Assembly (NCBI GenBank): GCA_036365515.1
Contig: CM070874.1
Coordinates: 109,381,235 to 109,445,234 of the forward strand
Source of the DNA: Torymus aiolomorphi
Lineage: Eukaryota; Arthropoda; Insecta; Hymenoptera; Torymidae
Direction of reading: 5' to 3'
DNA: 64,000 bases
The translations under genes were made by a program, and so were the position numbers. Each line of letters begins with the position of its first letter. Position 1 is the first letter of the stretch. The notes under the pieces are model-generated. The model worked only from the letters and a program-made list of their open reading frames with translations, was not told the origin of the DNA and did no database searches. Positions 11,075 through 22,993 of this stretch are shown here, in pieces.

Positions 11075-11959
11075 GTTGAGAAAGAAAGTTTTTTTATTAA
11101 ATAACTAGAATTTTTATGAGATTTCTTCAATCTGTTACTGTTTACTGAAAAAACCACGAAACCAATTAACTTATTAAAAATGTTTCCTATACTCTTCCCA
11201 GTCGTATTTCTCTATTTGTACGCCATAAACTTTATATACCTATATAAGAATTCATTCCGAAGACTAATTACAACAAACTATTGACAAAAATAAGAACCGA
11301 TATAAAACCCCTTTATTATTTTTCAACCATATACATACATATACCCTACGTGCACTCATCCTTCAAGACTACCCACACCCACATTCCGCGCTAATCTCCG
11401 TAAACACAATTAAAGCGCGTTCTCTCTCTCTCTCGCGTCCTCCTCCCAATTTACGAGCGCAAATATCGGCTCCCATAAATACGACCTCTCTCGTACTCCC
11501 CTCCTCGAAAGACTCGCCGCCGCCGCCGCCGCGACGCACTCACGCACTATCAATTACTTTATTTCCTCCGCTCGGACCTCTTATCAAAATGTAATTAACC
11601 CTCCTCTCCTCCCCTACTCTTCTCCCGAGAAACAAAGATAAATTCAGCGCGCACATAATCCCGCGCGCTCGCGCTTTGCATTGGAAATTCGCGCGTTCAT
11701 CTTCATTAACCCACTACTCGCCTTTTTCCCCACAGCACAGCCCTTCTTTCTTCCCTCGCTGTGTGCTACACTCTCTCCCCTCCCCCCTTCCACCTAAATG
11801 CAGAGACTCTTTGTCGGGGCGCGCGCGTCCCTGCGGTGAAATTCTGTCACCCCTTTTTTCGCTCGCCACTCTCACGGATAACCCAGAGAGAGAGAGAAAG
11901 AGTAGAGTGTATAGCCTCGTCGTCGTTGTCCCCCTCTTTTAAGGCTCCCCGTGCAAGCA

Positions 11960-11993
<34 letters not shown>

Positions 11994-14446
11994 TAGGAGA
12001 GCGGGTTGTGATGTATACCGCGCGTGCACCGGGGCTCGTAAGTCGTTGCGCCCGCGACGTTTTTCGCTACCACGAACACGCGCGCCTGGTTTTTACGGTT
12101 TGCAGGGTGTGTATGTGTGTGTACTGCAGTGCGGGGATGCGGTGGAAAAGGTATTTAGAGTGGTTTTGGGTGAATTTTAGGTTTTTGTAAAGGATTTTTG
12201 TTGTTTTGGGAATTGAAAAACACAGATTTTCATTAAAAATACTTTTCAAAATGTCCTTTATTTTATAGTACAATGGGAAAGTATATTTCGAGCAAACTTT
12301 CTTTCTCTCTATTCAAATGTTATGAATAGAATGTTTCATTGGCCGCGAAAAGGGGACATAATATACACGTCCACTGCATTTCGCAAATTACTGAATCACC
12401 ACCTCCTTCGCTCCGACTTTAATATTTCAAATTAAACCGGTGCACGGGTCGAATATTAAAATGAACCACGCAGATGACCATTTCCCAGTTCAAATCCGTT
12501 CGAAATCCCCCAGCTCGCTCCTCCGCATAAATATTTATTTATCGGAGAAACGCAAAACAACCCCCCCCGACCCTAATGCATTCAGCAGCTCTATATACCG
12601 CTACCGCCGTGGCAGTCACACCTGTTTCTTATACATCTCTCCTCCCTTTTTGTTCGCCCGGCCATCAATTTATCTTTTTCTCTCTCTCTCTCTCGCTCCC
12701 TCCCCTCCCGCGCCTGCTTTTTGCTAAAGTGTATTGCATTGGCTGCTCTCCTGGGTATTAGAAGCATCCGCGCGCTACCTCACCCGTTTCTCGCTCGGCT
12801 TCGCCCCGGATTTTCCCCGCCCCGCGCGCCCTCTTTCACTTATTTCGCCGAAGGTGAAATTTCGGACGCGCCTGCGTGTGCGCACGCTGGGATATCAGGT
12901 GGTGGATCGAAGCGGTTACGGATCGTTTCGTCCCGTGCTCCCCTCTCTCCTTTATCTCGCCTTCGTCCCTGCGCATATCTATATACACACAGCCATATAC
13001 GTTTGTATATATAATATACACACCCCCGTTTTACTTATTCTCTGGTTAGTCTTCTGTGCATATATGCGAGAGAAGCAGCGGCGTCGTCTGGCCCGCCGGA
13101 GATTAGAACCTCGATGTGTGTGCAAAGGGAATCTGTAGACGTCGGGCGCGGGGGAGAGACACTTTTTCCTTTATTCTCCGCAGGAGCAGGGGAGGGAGAC
13201 AGAATTAAGCGTCCGCTTTTTTCCCTTAAATTTGCGGTAATCCGAGAGAAAGAGAAAGAGAGAGCGTTATCGACGCGCGAGATCGCGATAAGGACGACGA
13301 TCGCGCTTTTCCCCCTCCTAATGCGCTCGCATTTCACGTTTCTTATTCTCTCGTTGCCTCTTTCTCTCTCTCTTTTTTTTATTCTTTTTATTCTCGCCCG
13401 CGGGCGAGGAAGATTAAAACCCGAGCGCGGGGGAGTTGGGTGCTACGACGTATTACAGGAGCGCCGAAAATTGGGCGCGTGTTTCTTCGCTGGGGTAAAT
13501 CTCTTTCAGAACTGTATCAAAAACAATAGGCGGAGGTTTGAGAGCAACGAGGATTCTGAGATTGTGCTATCTGGATACATTTGTTCTCGACCTGATTATA
13601 TGCTTAGGAAACACCGAATTTTCTTATAATAACGTTTTGGGCTTTATCAGTGAATTATAAAAAGATTTTTCGAGCATTTCAAAAGATAGTTGCTTAAATT
13701 ACGTTTGCTGTAGAAAGTTTGAAGAAGAATTGAGATTTGTCGAAGCGGAAAGCTTGAAAAAGTATTTCTAGCACAATTAAAATATTCAGGGAAATAGAAA
13801 GGGAACTGAAAAACAAGGTGATTACTAAACTGTCGTAGGAAAATTTTTAGACTGCAAAAAAGGTTAAGTAGCACCGAGGGATGTGACATTTTAGTTTAGG
13901 AGCAGAGGCGTTGCAAGGTATGAAGTGTGATGCGATAGTTTTAAGAGCGTAAACAATTAGGTATAATAATAGCAATGTAATTGAACGTGTAGTACCTGAA
14001 ATAAAGGCTGTGCGAACTTATGTAATGTTTTGTATAAAGAAAAAATGGTAGCTGTATTGTGTCTAACAAATGTATATATATGCAAGCGTAAAGAACAACG
14101 TACATAATAATTTAAATAATTTATATTTAAATATAAGTGTAAAGCGAAGGGTATGAATGAGTGTATGTTGAATTTAGTTAAGAAACTTTGTAAACCAAGT
14201 CCATTTGTTTATATGTAAGTATTTCTAGCACAATTAAATATCAATGATTCTCATTCCGATGAGTTTGAAAGACAACAAGAAATTAGAACCATCAATTATG
14301 ACAATCCAATTGTCAATAAAGACTCATTATTCCAACCCATATATTATGAAATCATCTTCTTTACGTATTCTATTCAAAATCGAAAACAACATTTTTAGTT
14401 TCTAACATAATACTGACAACCGAATTATCAAGTTTCGAAAATTTAA
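11075..14446. other. Noncoding DNA: two skew modules and a long AT-rich valley
   Basis: C/A-rich DNA (11180-11640) leads through a core with (CT)n (11421-11434) and (GA)n (11960-11995) to G/T-rich DNA (12060-12200). A second module runs from C-rich DNA (12380-12510) through a long CpG core (12700-13400) into G-rich DNA (13400-13560). From 13620 to 14440 the sequence is AT-rich and featureless. The largest frame (171 codons, 13114-13629) is composed largely of microsatellite translation and is not supported as a gene. Confidence 0.65.
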
Positions 14447-14650
14447 GGTGATGTGATACCCACACTATTACTCAATTCTGGGTTCCCGTTTTTCTCCTTC
14501 AATTTTAAACTTTTTGAAAAAAACTCTTTGACACGTTTTAAGTTTAATAAAGAACTATAACGTATCAACGAGTTTTTTCCTTAAAATTAAAAATTGAATG
14601 AGAAAAACGGGAACCCAATTTTGAGTAATAGCGTGGGTATCGCATCACTT
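14447..14650. mobile_element. Hairpin MITE, TTAA-associated (~204 bp)
   Basis: The left arm GGTGATGTGATACCCACACT is mirrored by AGCGTGGGTATCGCATCACTT at the right end. Pairing continues inward through CTGGGTTCCCGTTTTTCTCC and GAGAAAAACGGGAACCCA, so almost the whole element folds on itself. TTAA precedes the left end (14443-14446); the right copy is not intact. The left terminus resembles that of the TTAA-flanked insertion at 41111 (GGCGATGTGAACC), so the two may be relatives. Confidence 0.8.
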
Positions 14651-15365
14651 CCATTTTTACTCACCTATATAGTAAAACAACGCGAACCAACATAAACGTA
14701 ATATAACACTCATGAGCGACAACACTCAGCCAATCTATAAATACCACGGTACCACCGCGCCAACAACATCCATCCCATCAATCGCTAAAACACATCGCGC
14801 CATTTACCAAACAATATCGTAACCGAAGATAACCCAACCGCACTCCATATACACACACACAGAGATAAATTAAACAAACGAACGACGTGGTGTCCTACAC
14901 TTCCTACACCTCGCGGGCGATACGGCGCGCAAAGGGCCGCGAGCTAAAATATTCACGATTGTTCGTCTCCGCCGTTCTTCCCGGTGAATGGATCGAGGAA
15001 AGACCTCCTGCTGACGCAGCGCGCGAGAATCTCTCTTGGTTTCGCGTATTTAGGTTATGTCGCGCGGGAACAGCGATTTCCCGATAGCGCGAGAGTGTAA
15101 GGTGGCATTGTGCAGTCGGCGCGGTTGGAGAAATGACTCGCAGGCGCTATTTTTAGGGGGATCCGGTGTGGAATCCGTTCGGCGAGATTGATAGAATGAA
15201 TTTTAAGTTTCTTTTATTTTAAAGTCTGAATGCCGCCGGTTAATAATATCATTTGAAATTAGAAAATGTCACTAAATTCATAGAGTAATAATTCGACTAT
15301 CCGTTAAAAATGTATCCACGTAAAGTCTTTACAATCTATGTAAAGACTTAACGAACTTTTCCGTT

Positions 15366-15370
<5 letters not shown>
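14651..15370. other. Noncoding DNA: one skew module
   Basis: C/A-rich DNA (14690-14880) passes through a CpG core (14900-15080) into G/T-rich DNA (15080-15200), then AT-rich DNA. A short perfect hairpin, GTAAAGTCTTTAC overlapping a second copy of GTAAAGACTTA, lies at about 15319-15350. No gene is visible. Confidence 0.65.
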
Positions 15371-15411
<41 letters not shown>

Positions 15412-15418
15412 ATCGCGA
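15371..15418. repeat. Poly-A run of 48
   Basis: An uninterrupted run of A follows CCGTTTCTTT. It could be the tail of a retroposed sequence, but I recognise no source transcript upstream and no flanking target duplication, so it may simply be a homopolymer expansion. Confidence 0.9.
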
Positions 15419-17169
15419 AGCCAAGTCAGTAATGCAGTTTTGTTCTAAGGCTTTAATTTTAGCCGCGTAAAATCCGTTTGATATCGCTCGAGTTATCCTT
15501 TTACAACTGGTTTAGTAATTTGAGAAACCGTTCGTTCCGCTCGCATGCTGCAGCAGCAACAGCGGCAGTAGATCAGAAACTTTCTCGCGTAATCTCATTT
15601 CTCTGATTATCTCATTATATCGACCTCTAAGATCTCATTTCCTCATTACTCCTATAACTATCGAATTACCTCACCTGCGCGGTTTTACACGTCCCGGCCA
15701 CTTTATAACTTTCGCGAGCTTGCAATTATTTCTGATTTCTTACCGTCTCGCCGTTACTGCTATCGCCTCTTCTTCCTCTTCTTCTTCTTCGAGTTATTCT
15801 CCTCCGCGCCATCTAAAAACGCCGTCGTAAAACTCAAATCGCGAGCCAATGTTTTCTTCTTGTTAACGATCGTCGCGAAACTGAAAGCTCTCTCTCTCTC
15901 TCTCTCTCTCTCTCGTCGCCCCCTCAGCGCAAATGTTGACACTCCGTCGCTCCTATCCTCTTTGTCTTCGCGCGAGCACGACATTTCTCGGTGGACTTTG
16001 CGCGCGCGGCCCCTCCAATTACTCGCGCAACGCGATAAGTAAACGCTATCAGACACGACTTATATGTAAAGGATCGCTCGCGTGCTCGCGATGCGGATAT
16101 TTTTAGAGCGAGTGCGGAGGAGGCGCGGTCGTAAAGCACGCGGGCATTTTTTCCTTTTACTTTTAAGAGCCCCCGTCGCTGCTTTTTGCATCCGCGATTT
16201 TTCGGTATATTTTTAGACGCCGGAAGAAGAGTGCAGTGGGGCGGCAAGTTTTTGACGATCGCGCGCGATGGAAGAGGCGGAGATATCGCGCGGCGACGCT
16301 TCCTCCGATCAAGCGCCTCGAATTATGGCCCAGGCTGTAAAATATCTTTTTGGATAATATTTTTAGGGTGTATTAAAAATAAGCGGAACGGGGGGGTATT
16401 AAAAAATGTTGTGGAAGCTTTTTCGGTGTTGGGTTGAGGGGGCCACGAAAAGAGTCCACGTAATTAGCGGAGGAAGCGCTGCAAAAAAACAAAAAAAAAA
16501 ACCATACGGTAACGCGTATGGAACTTTAAGCATTTTACGAGAGCGCGCATATTTTGGTAAACGCGCAAGTCCAAAAAAATAGGAAAGGCAGAGAGAAGCT
16601 AAACTAACAAAGCAAGTTAATCGCTTTTTAATACTTTCGCTTTATTTGGATTTTAAAAGCGCAAAAAAATTTGAATATAAAACTCGTAAAAGATATATAT
16701 TACGTATTTAAAGACGTATTACACATTCATATTCTTACGATATAATATACCGGCACACAGAAGCTTTGCTCACTTCTCAAAAGCCATTTCCTCTGTGTAA
16801 TTCTACGACCGCAAAATGCAAAAATCGAACCTTTTACACAAGAAAAAAAAGGGGGCAAAAACAAAACTCTCGTGCACACACAACAGAACTCAATCGGCAA
16901 TCTCCCCTTTTCGAAAACCTCTCTCTCTCTCTCTCTTTCAACCACACGAGAAAGCAAAACGAACGTACGAACCAAGCAGCAGCAGCAGCCGAGAAAGAGA
17001 GAAAAGGCCCTCTCTCGTGTAATGCAATTAGCAAGCACAAAAAGCTCCTCGCGCACGTACACGAGATTTTAAAAGCACGCACACGAGCCGAGCGGCGAAG
17101 AAAAGCAAGAAGAGAGCGAGAGCAAGAGAGCGAAAAGCCCCTTGAAATTCCGCGCGCCTCTCTCTTGCA

Positions 17170-17171
<2 letters not shown>
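15419..17171. other. Noncoding DNA: skew modules
   Basis: A C/T-rich stretch (15560-15800) leads to (CT)n at 15889-15914, a CpG core (15920-16320) and G-rich DNA (16200-16450), then AT-rich DNA. C/A-rich DNA resumes at 16740-16990. Frames open on both strands at 16727-17275 are low-complexity. No gene is supported. Confidence 0.65.

Positions 17172-17232
<61 letters not shown>
17172..17232. repeat. (CT)n microsatellite, 61 bp
   Basis: A perfect CT/TC dinucleotide run lies on the left side of the CpG core at 17280-17350, opposite G-rich DNA at 17340-17650. Confidence 0.95.
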
Positions 17233-17233
<1 letters not shown>

Positions 17234-17872
17234 AGATTTCTGGGTAGATGTAGCGCGGAGATAAATGTCACATAATTAACCGGCGCGAGTAATTAATTTC
17301 ACGCCGAAGGAATCGGAATGCCGCGGCGCGCTGCGCGAAGACGACACGCTGCGGAGGAGTAAGCGAGAGAGAGAGGAAGGACGATACGTGTGCGGCGAGG
17401 AAAATTGATAGGAGAAGAGAGGAGGGACGAGATTGCTAGAGGAGGAAAAGTGGTAAGAAGGGTGCGAGTGAGAGAGAGAAGAGGAAGGATTTTAATGGGA
17501 ATTGATTCGTTTTTATGCGACGCGCTGGAGGTGGCTGATGGGGTGTATTGGTTGCCGCGCGAGAGGAGATGCGGTGTGCTGCAATTATATATATATTGAT
17601 GATTCGGTCGTCGGGAGGATGGCGCGATCTGTGTTTCCATTCGAAGATGATTATAATGTTTTATTTGCGGATGATGGCGGTATTAAAGTGTCGTTATGAT
17701 TAAATTAAAGCTATAATTAGGAAATAAATGAACGATCGGTTCTTTTATGCGTCATTTTGTCGGAAAGTTAAATTGAAAAGCAGCATTATACTATAAATTT
17801 AAAACTGCTATATTAAAGTACATTATAATAAAGATTTTAATATCGATTTAGCATAATAATATTATCATCGTA

Positions 17873-18114
17873 CACTGAGAAAAAAGTTTTGGAAAAATTA
17901 CTGTACTGTCTGATAAAGCTACCACAAACTGTAAATAAAACCCAAAAGATATTTTACAGTAAATTTGACAGTACTTATAGTAAATTTTCTTATCTTTCTA
18001 GCAAAATTTCTTATAAAGTATATGGTTATCTTTTGAGTTTATGGTGGCTTTCCCAGAAAGTATAATAATTTTTACAAAATTATTAAAAATTTTTACTAAA
18101 ATTTTTTCTCAGTG
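17873..18114. mobile_element. TA-flanked CACTGAGAAAAA element, 242 bp
   Basis: The ends CACTGAGAAAAAAGTTTTGG and ATTTTTTCTCAGTG are inverted repeats. TA flanks both sides (17871-17872 and 18115-18116). Interior blocks also pair (ACCACAAACTGTAAATAAAA against the region of AGTTTATGGTGG). It shares its terminal motif with 3890-4872 and 53573-53770. It has no coding frame. Confidence 0.85.
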
Positions 18115-21100
18115 TATACGAAACTTATTCCCAGACATCCACAAAAATATCCTCCCAACGCCCCGCCGCACTTTTAAATCCGCTAATTGCCGCATACAAA
18201 TCAGTCGGCCGCAGAAAGAGAGCCGTCACTATATACGCCCGCGGCTTTCAGCCTCGCGTTCGTCGTCGTATAATATGCCACCAGCCGCGCGTCTTTGTGT
18301 ATCTCCGTCTCCTTCCTCAACCTTTCCTGCGCGCTCTCTGACTTTAATACACCGGAATAATACGCATTGATCAAGCACGCCACGATATCAAACTTCCTTC
18401 TTCCTTTTCCATTCATTCTTCTCTCCTATACTTATACTCTTAGAGAGAAAAATTTACGGACACGTTACGTTCTCTGGTTTATGCACGAATATATATATAT
18501 ACATATAACTTTCTGAACTCGTGCGGCTTTGCATACGTAGCGCGCAAAGGAAACTCTTTAAAAGTCATTTCTTTTGGCCGCGTGACGTCGCTCGTCTGTT
18601 TTGCCCGTTTTTCGGGCTGAAAGTGCAGAGGTGCACGCGGCCCCAGCGCGATTATTTTATTGCTCGAGCGCGGAAAATTTTTCTGTGAGGCGTGCGGTAT
18701 ATAAGGGGGAGAGAGAGAGGATTTTTGGCCGATTTTAGTGGGAAAATAGTTTAGCGTAAAGGTTTTGGGTGGAAATGGAATGTTTCAATGTGCGGAAGAA
18801 GATTTTTTATTTCAAAGATGTGTAAATTAATTGTTTAAAAAAAGTAATTTACATGAGAATTATACGAGAATTGTTATTAAAAACAAATGATGCGCTGCAT
18901 TGGTAGTAAATATAATTTGTAGATAAACCACAATTAATAATTAATTAAAGACTTTAACGTTTGTAGCTTCTACTTGACAATCTCTATTTACAAAAGACAT
19001 TGGTATCCACAATTCCCTACATTATTTCCCAACAACTATACATTTAAATCTCTTCCTCCATCTACGAATATAACGTTATTGTTCCAATACGAACATCTCA
19101 CTATCCTCCTCTCCATTCCACCTTAGACAAGGTTCAATTGACTACTCACCACTACATCCAATCAGCACCCACAAAAATCCACTCACACCCACCTCCCGGC
19201 ATTAATAAACAGATATTAAATTTACCGAAGCGCGTCTATTGCTCTCACCGACCCGCTCGCTCCCCAACTATATAACACCGTACCACGCGGAGGAGAAAAG
19301 GGGAGCAGCAGCAGCAGCAGCGGCGCTATGTGCCGTCCCTCTCTCTACCTCTGCGCCTCTGCCATAAGCGGATGTCGTGTATCGGTATATCGCATTAGAC
19401 CGGCATTCGCGCACGACGCCGCCGCGCACGTAAGACCATCACGACCCGACGGATTGCATGCGCATTTAATATTAGCTCTCTCACGAAATTCTCCCACCCA
19501 AAGGCTGTGTGTGTGTGTGTGTGTGTGTGTATACCTTTTGTTGCGGGCGCCGGTTTTTTTTTTTGCCCAGAGGTAGAAGGAGACGAAGGAGGAGAGGGCA
19601 AAATTAAACGGCTTCGATCGCGTTTTATTTCGCCTAATTGATTGAATTTCGCTTAATTGAATTTGTAATTAAATTTTGATTTGGTTTTGTGGCCGCTATG
19701 TGAGTAAGTTTCGAGAGATCAAGGGCTTCTTGGTATTATAAGATGCATCATTGGTATATTATAATATAGGTCTCTTTGAATGTTTTTGCATTCTGAGAAA
19801 TCTCGAAGCTTACTTCGAATTAATATACTTGCCCTGTATACGTTGCATAAAAACAATTTCTGTTACGGTTAATTGAACACAGAAGTATGTTATATAATTC
19901 ATTGCTAATTACTCTTCAGTAAAAATTACTCCTATTTCTATAGAAAAATACAAAACAATTTTGATGTCGCAACAGTACCTTACACACACAGGAGCTGCGC
20001 GCAGAAACTCTGAAACCCACATTACAACAGTCATCTTCTTTATTAATAATCGCATTTTTTCAAAGCCACGATCGCATTAAGACATGCGGCAAGAAACGTT
20101 CGCTAATTATGCTTATATATACGCAGAAAGCGAATCCTTCGTATATATACATATACAACCACACGCGCGTTATCGGCCAGCTCACATGCGCACAGTGCAA
20201 AAGCCATCTCGCCTCGACTCCCGCGTCGTCATCTCCGGTTCATTAGCCGTTTTCTTACTTATATACCAAAAAAAAGACTCTCTCGCACACCTTCCTTATC
20301 AATATCGCACAGTGCACGTCTCTCATCGCACACACGCGCGCGCGCGAAACCTCGCCACGGCAATATCGCGGCGCGCTTCCTCCCTCCAGAGTGTAAACAG
20401 AGAGAGACGAGAGAAAGAGAGAGAAGACTGCAGCAGCGAGACGGAAAAAGAAAGATTAAGCGGGCGAAAAAACGAGGACTCGAGAGCGCCTCTCCCGTTC
20501 TCAAGGAGGAAGTTCGTGGTAAAGGGATTCATTAAGGGCGAGCCGAATCGACTCTCTCTCTCTCTCTCTCTCTCTCTCGAGCTCGGGCAACGAGGAAGTG
20601 CAGACTCGCGAGAGCGCGCGGCGATACGATAACGCGAGAAGCAATTATCCTCGCGGGAGCGTGAGGCTGAGCCAGCAGCGTATGCTGCCGCTGCTCTTTG
20701 CCTATTACCGCCGTCCCGAGATACCCCAGGATTACACGCTCCTATATATATGTGTGTGTGTCTGTGTGCGAGCGTGGATTAATCCCGCTCGCGCGTTTTC
20801 TCACTTTAAGGCAAACGGTCTCGAGGAGTGGCTAGGTAGAGAAAAAGAGAGGAGGAGGAACGCGAACAAAGACAAGCGCGCCGCTGGTACTGTTAGACCG
20901 TGTGTGTATAAGAGCTAGCTTCGTCGTTGTCGTCGTCACGCGAGATATCGTATACATGTATGTGTGTGTGTGTGTGTGTATATATGGGAGGCGGAGAAGG
21001 GCCGACGTATCGGTGATGCGAAGAGTAGTAGCTCGCTTGAGCATCGCGTGAAGGCAGACAGAGTATTTTTGGGAAAGGGTGAGAGATGGGAGAGGCAGCA

Positions 21101-21632
21101 GCGAAGCTGCGGGGTAATTGGGTTGCGCAGGATCTTGGAAATTGCGATGGGTTTGTCTAGAAGGAAGCGCGCGGTTGTATAGACGAGCAGCAAAGTAATT
21201 GGTGGAATTTATCGAGCGGGTATATGTATGGATGCGAGAGAGTTGAGTTTATTGACTAGGCTGGATATATAGCGGGATAATTAATTGACTTTTTCCTATA
21301 GTAGATATGGGTTTTATATTTCCATTTGCAGATCTGTTTTATGGATCTGTAATTGCTGGAACTCGCGGTTTTAAATTCTAAATTGCTCTTTATCGGATGC
21401 TTATATTTTCGCGTCATAAGACACGACACGACAGTTTTAAAAATATATGTACGTAATCGGCGGTTGTTGATTGTACCAGGAATTGCTTGGTATTTTACTT
21501 TCGAGCTTATCGCCAATTCCAAGAATTTATTAATATTTTGTTATTTGGCGTTCGTCGACCAATGATGCCACGTGTTACAACAAAAAAACCCAATACCAAA
21601 ACAATAATGTATAATAAAAACCTCATAACAAT
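18115..21632. other. Noncoding DNA: three skew modules
   Basis: Modules are visible at 18120-18430 (C/A) to 18680-18830 (G/T); 19020-19200 (C/A) to 19560-19740 (G/T), with (GT)n at 19506-19531; and 19980-20260 (C/A) to 20960-21260 (G/T), with (CT)n at about 20551-20579 and (GT)n at about 20961-20979. AT-rich valleys lie between them. The 182-codon frame at 20084-20632 runs through microsatellite and is not credible as a gene. Confidence 0.65.
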
Positions 21633-21857
21633 ATGGGTCTGAAGTTTGCAACGTTGGAGTGCAACGAAATGAAAAAAAAAAATTATTTTGCTTCATGGTT
21701 ATACGAATTAATATTAATTTTGTGTGTAGATTTAGTGTTTTATTGAATAAAATCCCTTTATAACAAAGATTTAGATAAAATTTCCATTGCTTAATAACTT
21801 TAATTAATTGTAAAAAATTATTTCATTGCACTCCAACGATGCAAACTTCAGACCCAT
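21633..21857. mobile_element. MITE family with ATGGGTCTGAAGTTT ends, copy 2 (225 bp)
   Basis: This is the cleanest copy of the family, with ATGGGTCTGAAGTTTGCAAC at the left and GATGCAAACTTCAGACCCAT at the right. It defines the uninterrupted length and gives the empty-site sequence for the insertion found in copy 3 (...TAATATTAATTTTG...). ATAT lies directly outside the GGG and CCC on both sides, but the true duplication length is unresolved. Confidence 0.9.
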
Positions 21858-22638
21858 ATAACAATAACCTAAGTATAACAAAATGTCATAATAATAAAAA
21901 TCCAAAAGAAATTCATCATCACCCCGTCCCCACAAAACCCTCAACAACCGTTCCCCACTCCGACAAAAACGTCAAATTAAACCACTTATACGCGGAAAAC
22001 CTCGTCGGGCCTCTCTCACATCTCGCCTCACCTCCGCGAGCAAACGAGAAGTGACATAATGCGCGCTCGCACAATACTGCCCTCTCTCTCTCCCAAGAAA
22101 GCGCGCACGGGAAGAACCTGGCGCACGTGTGTGTATGCGTGTAAGTATATATAACGTAGAGAGAGAAAAGACTCGCGCGGTGAGGGCTTATATTCGCGCG
22201 CGGCGTTGAAAACGAAGCCGCCCTCGCGCGCGCCGCTTTTGTGCTAATGTTTACGCGTCGCGATAAGACGCCGCCGCCGTTGGTTGCTCGAGGCGCGCGC
22301 GCGGTCTTGTATGCAGCGATCGGGTGTCGGGTGTAGAGGCAGAGGTTACTGTACCTATACGTACATGTAAGAGCATTTTTTTTTCTTTCGTGCTGTGGTT
22401 TTTTTTTCGTTGTGGGTGCGGAGTGTGGTAGGAAGCGGATGGGTGGTGAGATTTCATGAGGGACTTTTTTCAAGGTGGTTCGGGTTTAATTGTTGGGCTA
22501 ATTAGGGATTGAGATTGTGATAGTGGCGGGTGTAGTGTATTATGGTTGTTGTATTAAGAATAACACAATTTCGTTGACCTGTTAATTGACTTCAATTTTA
22601 TAGTAAATCGTCGAAACTCTGGACCCCCCCCCTCCCTG
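21858..22638. other. Noncoding DNA: one skew module
   Basis: C/A-rich DNA (21860-22030) passes through a CpG core (22040-22300) into G/T-rich DNA (22310-22550). Nothing else is visible. The 184-codon minus-strand frame at 21919-22473 spans the whole module and is low-complexity. Confidence 0.65.
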
Positions 22639-22642
22639 TTAA

Positions 22643-22989
22643 GGGGGTGTCATACTTGTACCATTACCTACCGAGCAATTCACACAATTTCAAGCTGATT
22701 AAAAATAAAATACGTCGAATTACAAAAAGTGTTTTTGAACGTTCTACCATCCAGTCAAAGTTTGGAGTCGAAATATCAAGTAGTTTTTGCAAAAACTTTG
22801 AACGAAATTAAATTTCGCTTTGATCAAAATTCTTGAAAAAACGACTTGATATTTCGACTCAAAACTTTTACTATGTGGTAGAACGTTAAAAAACACAGAA
22901 GAGTGTTCTCTTAATTTTTTGTGATTCGACGTATTTTATTTTTAATCAGCTTGAAACTGGGTCGGTAATGGCAGGACTATAGAACCCCG
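22643..22989. mobile_element. TTAA-flanked hairpin element, 347 bp
   Basis: TTAA lies on both sides (22639-22642 and 22990-22993). The ends pair imperfectly (GGGGGTGTCATACTTGTACC against the inverse of GGCAGGACTATAGAACCCCG). Much longer arms pair well inside, for example CAAGCTGATTAAAAATAAAA with TTTTATTTTTAATCAGCTTG, and ACGTTCTACCA with TGGTAGAACGT. The TTAA target fits piggyBac-type or Kolobok-type MITEs. No coding sequence is present. Confidence 0.85.
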
Positions 22990-22993
22990 TTAA

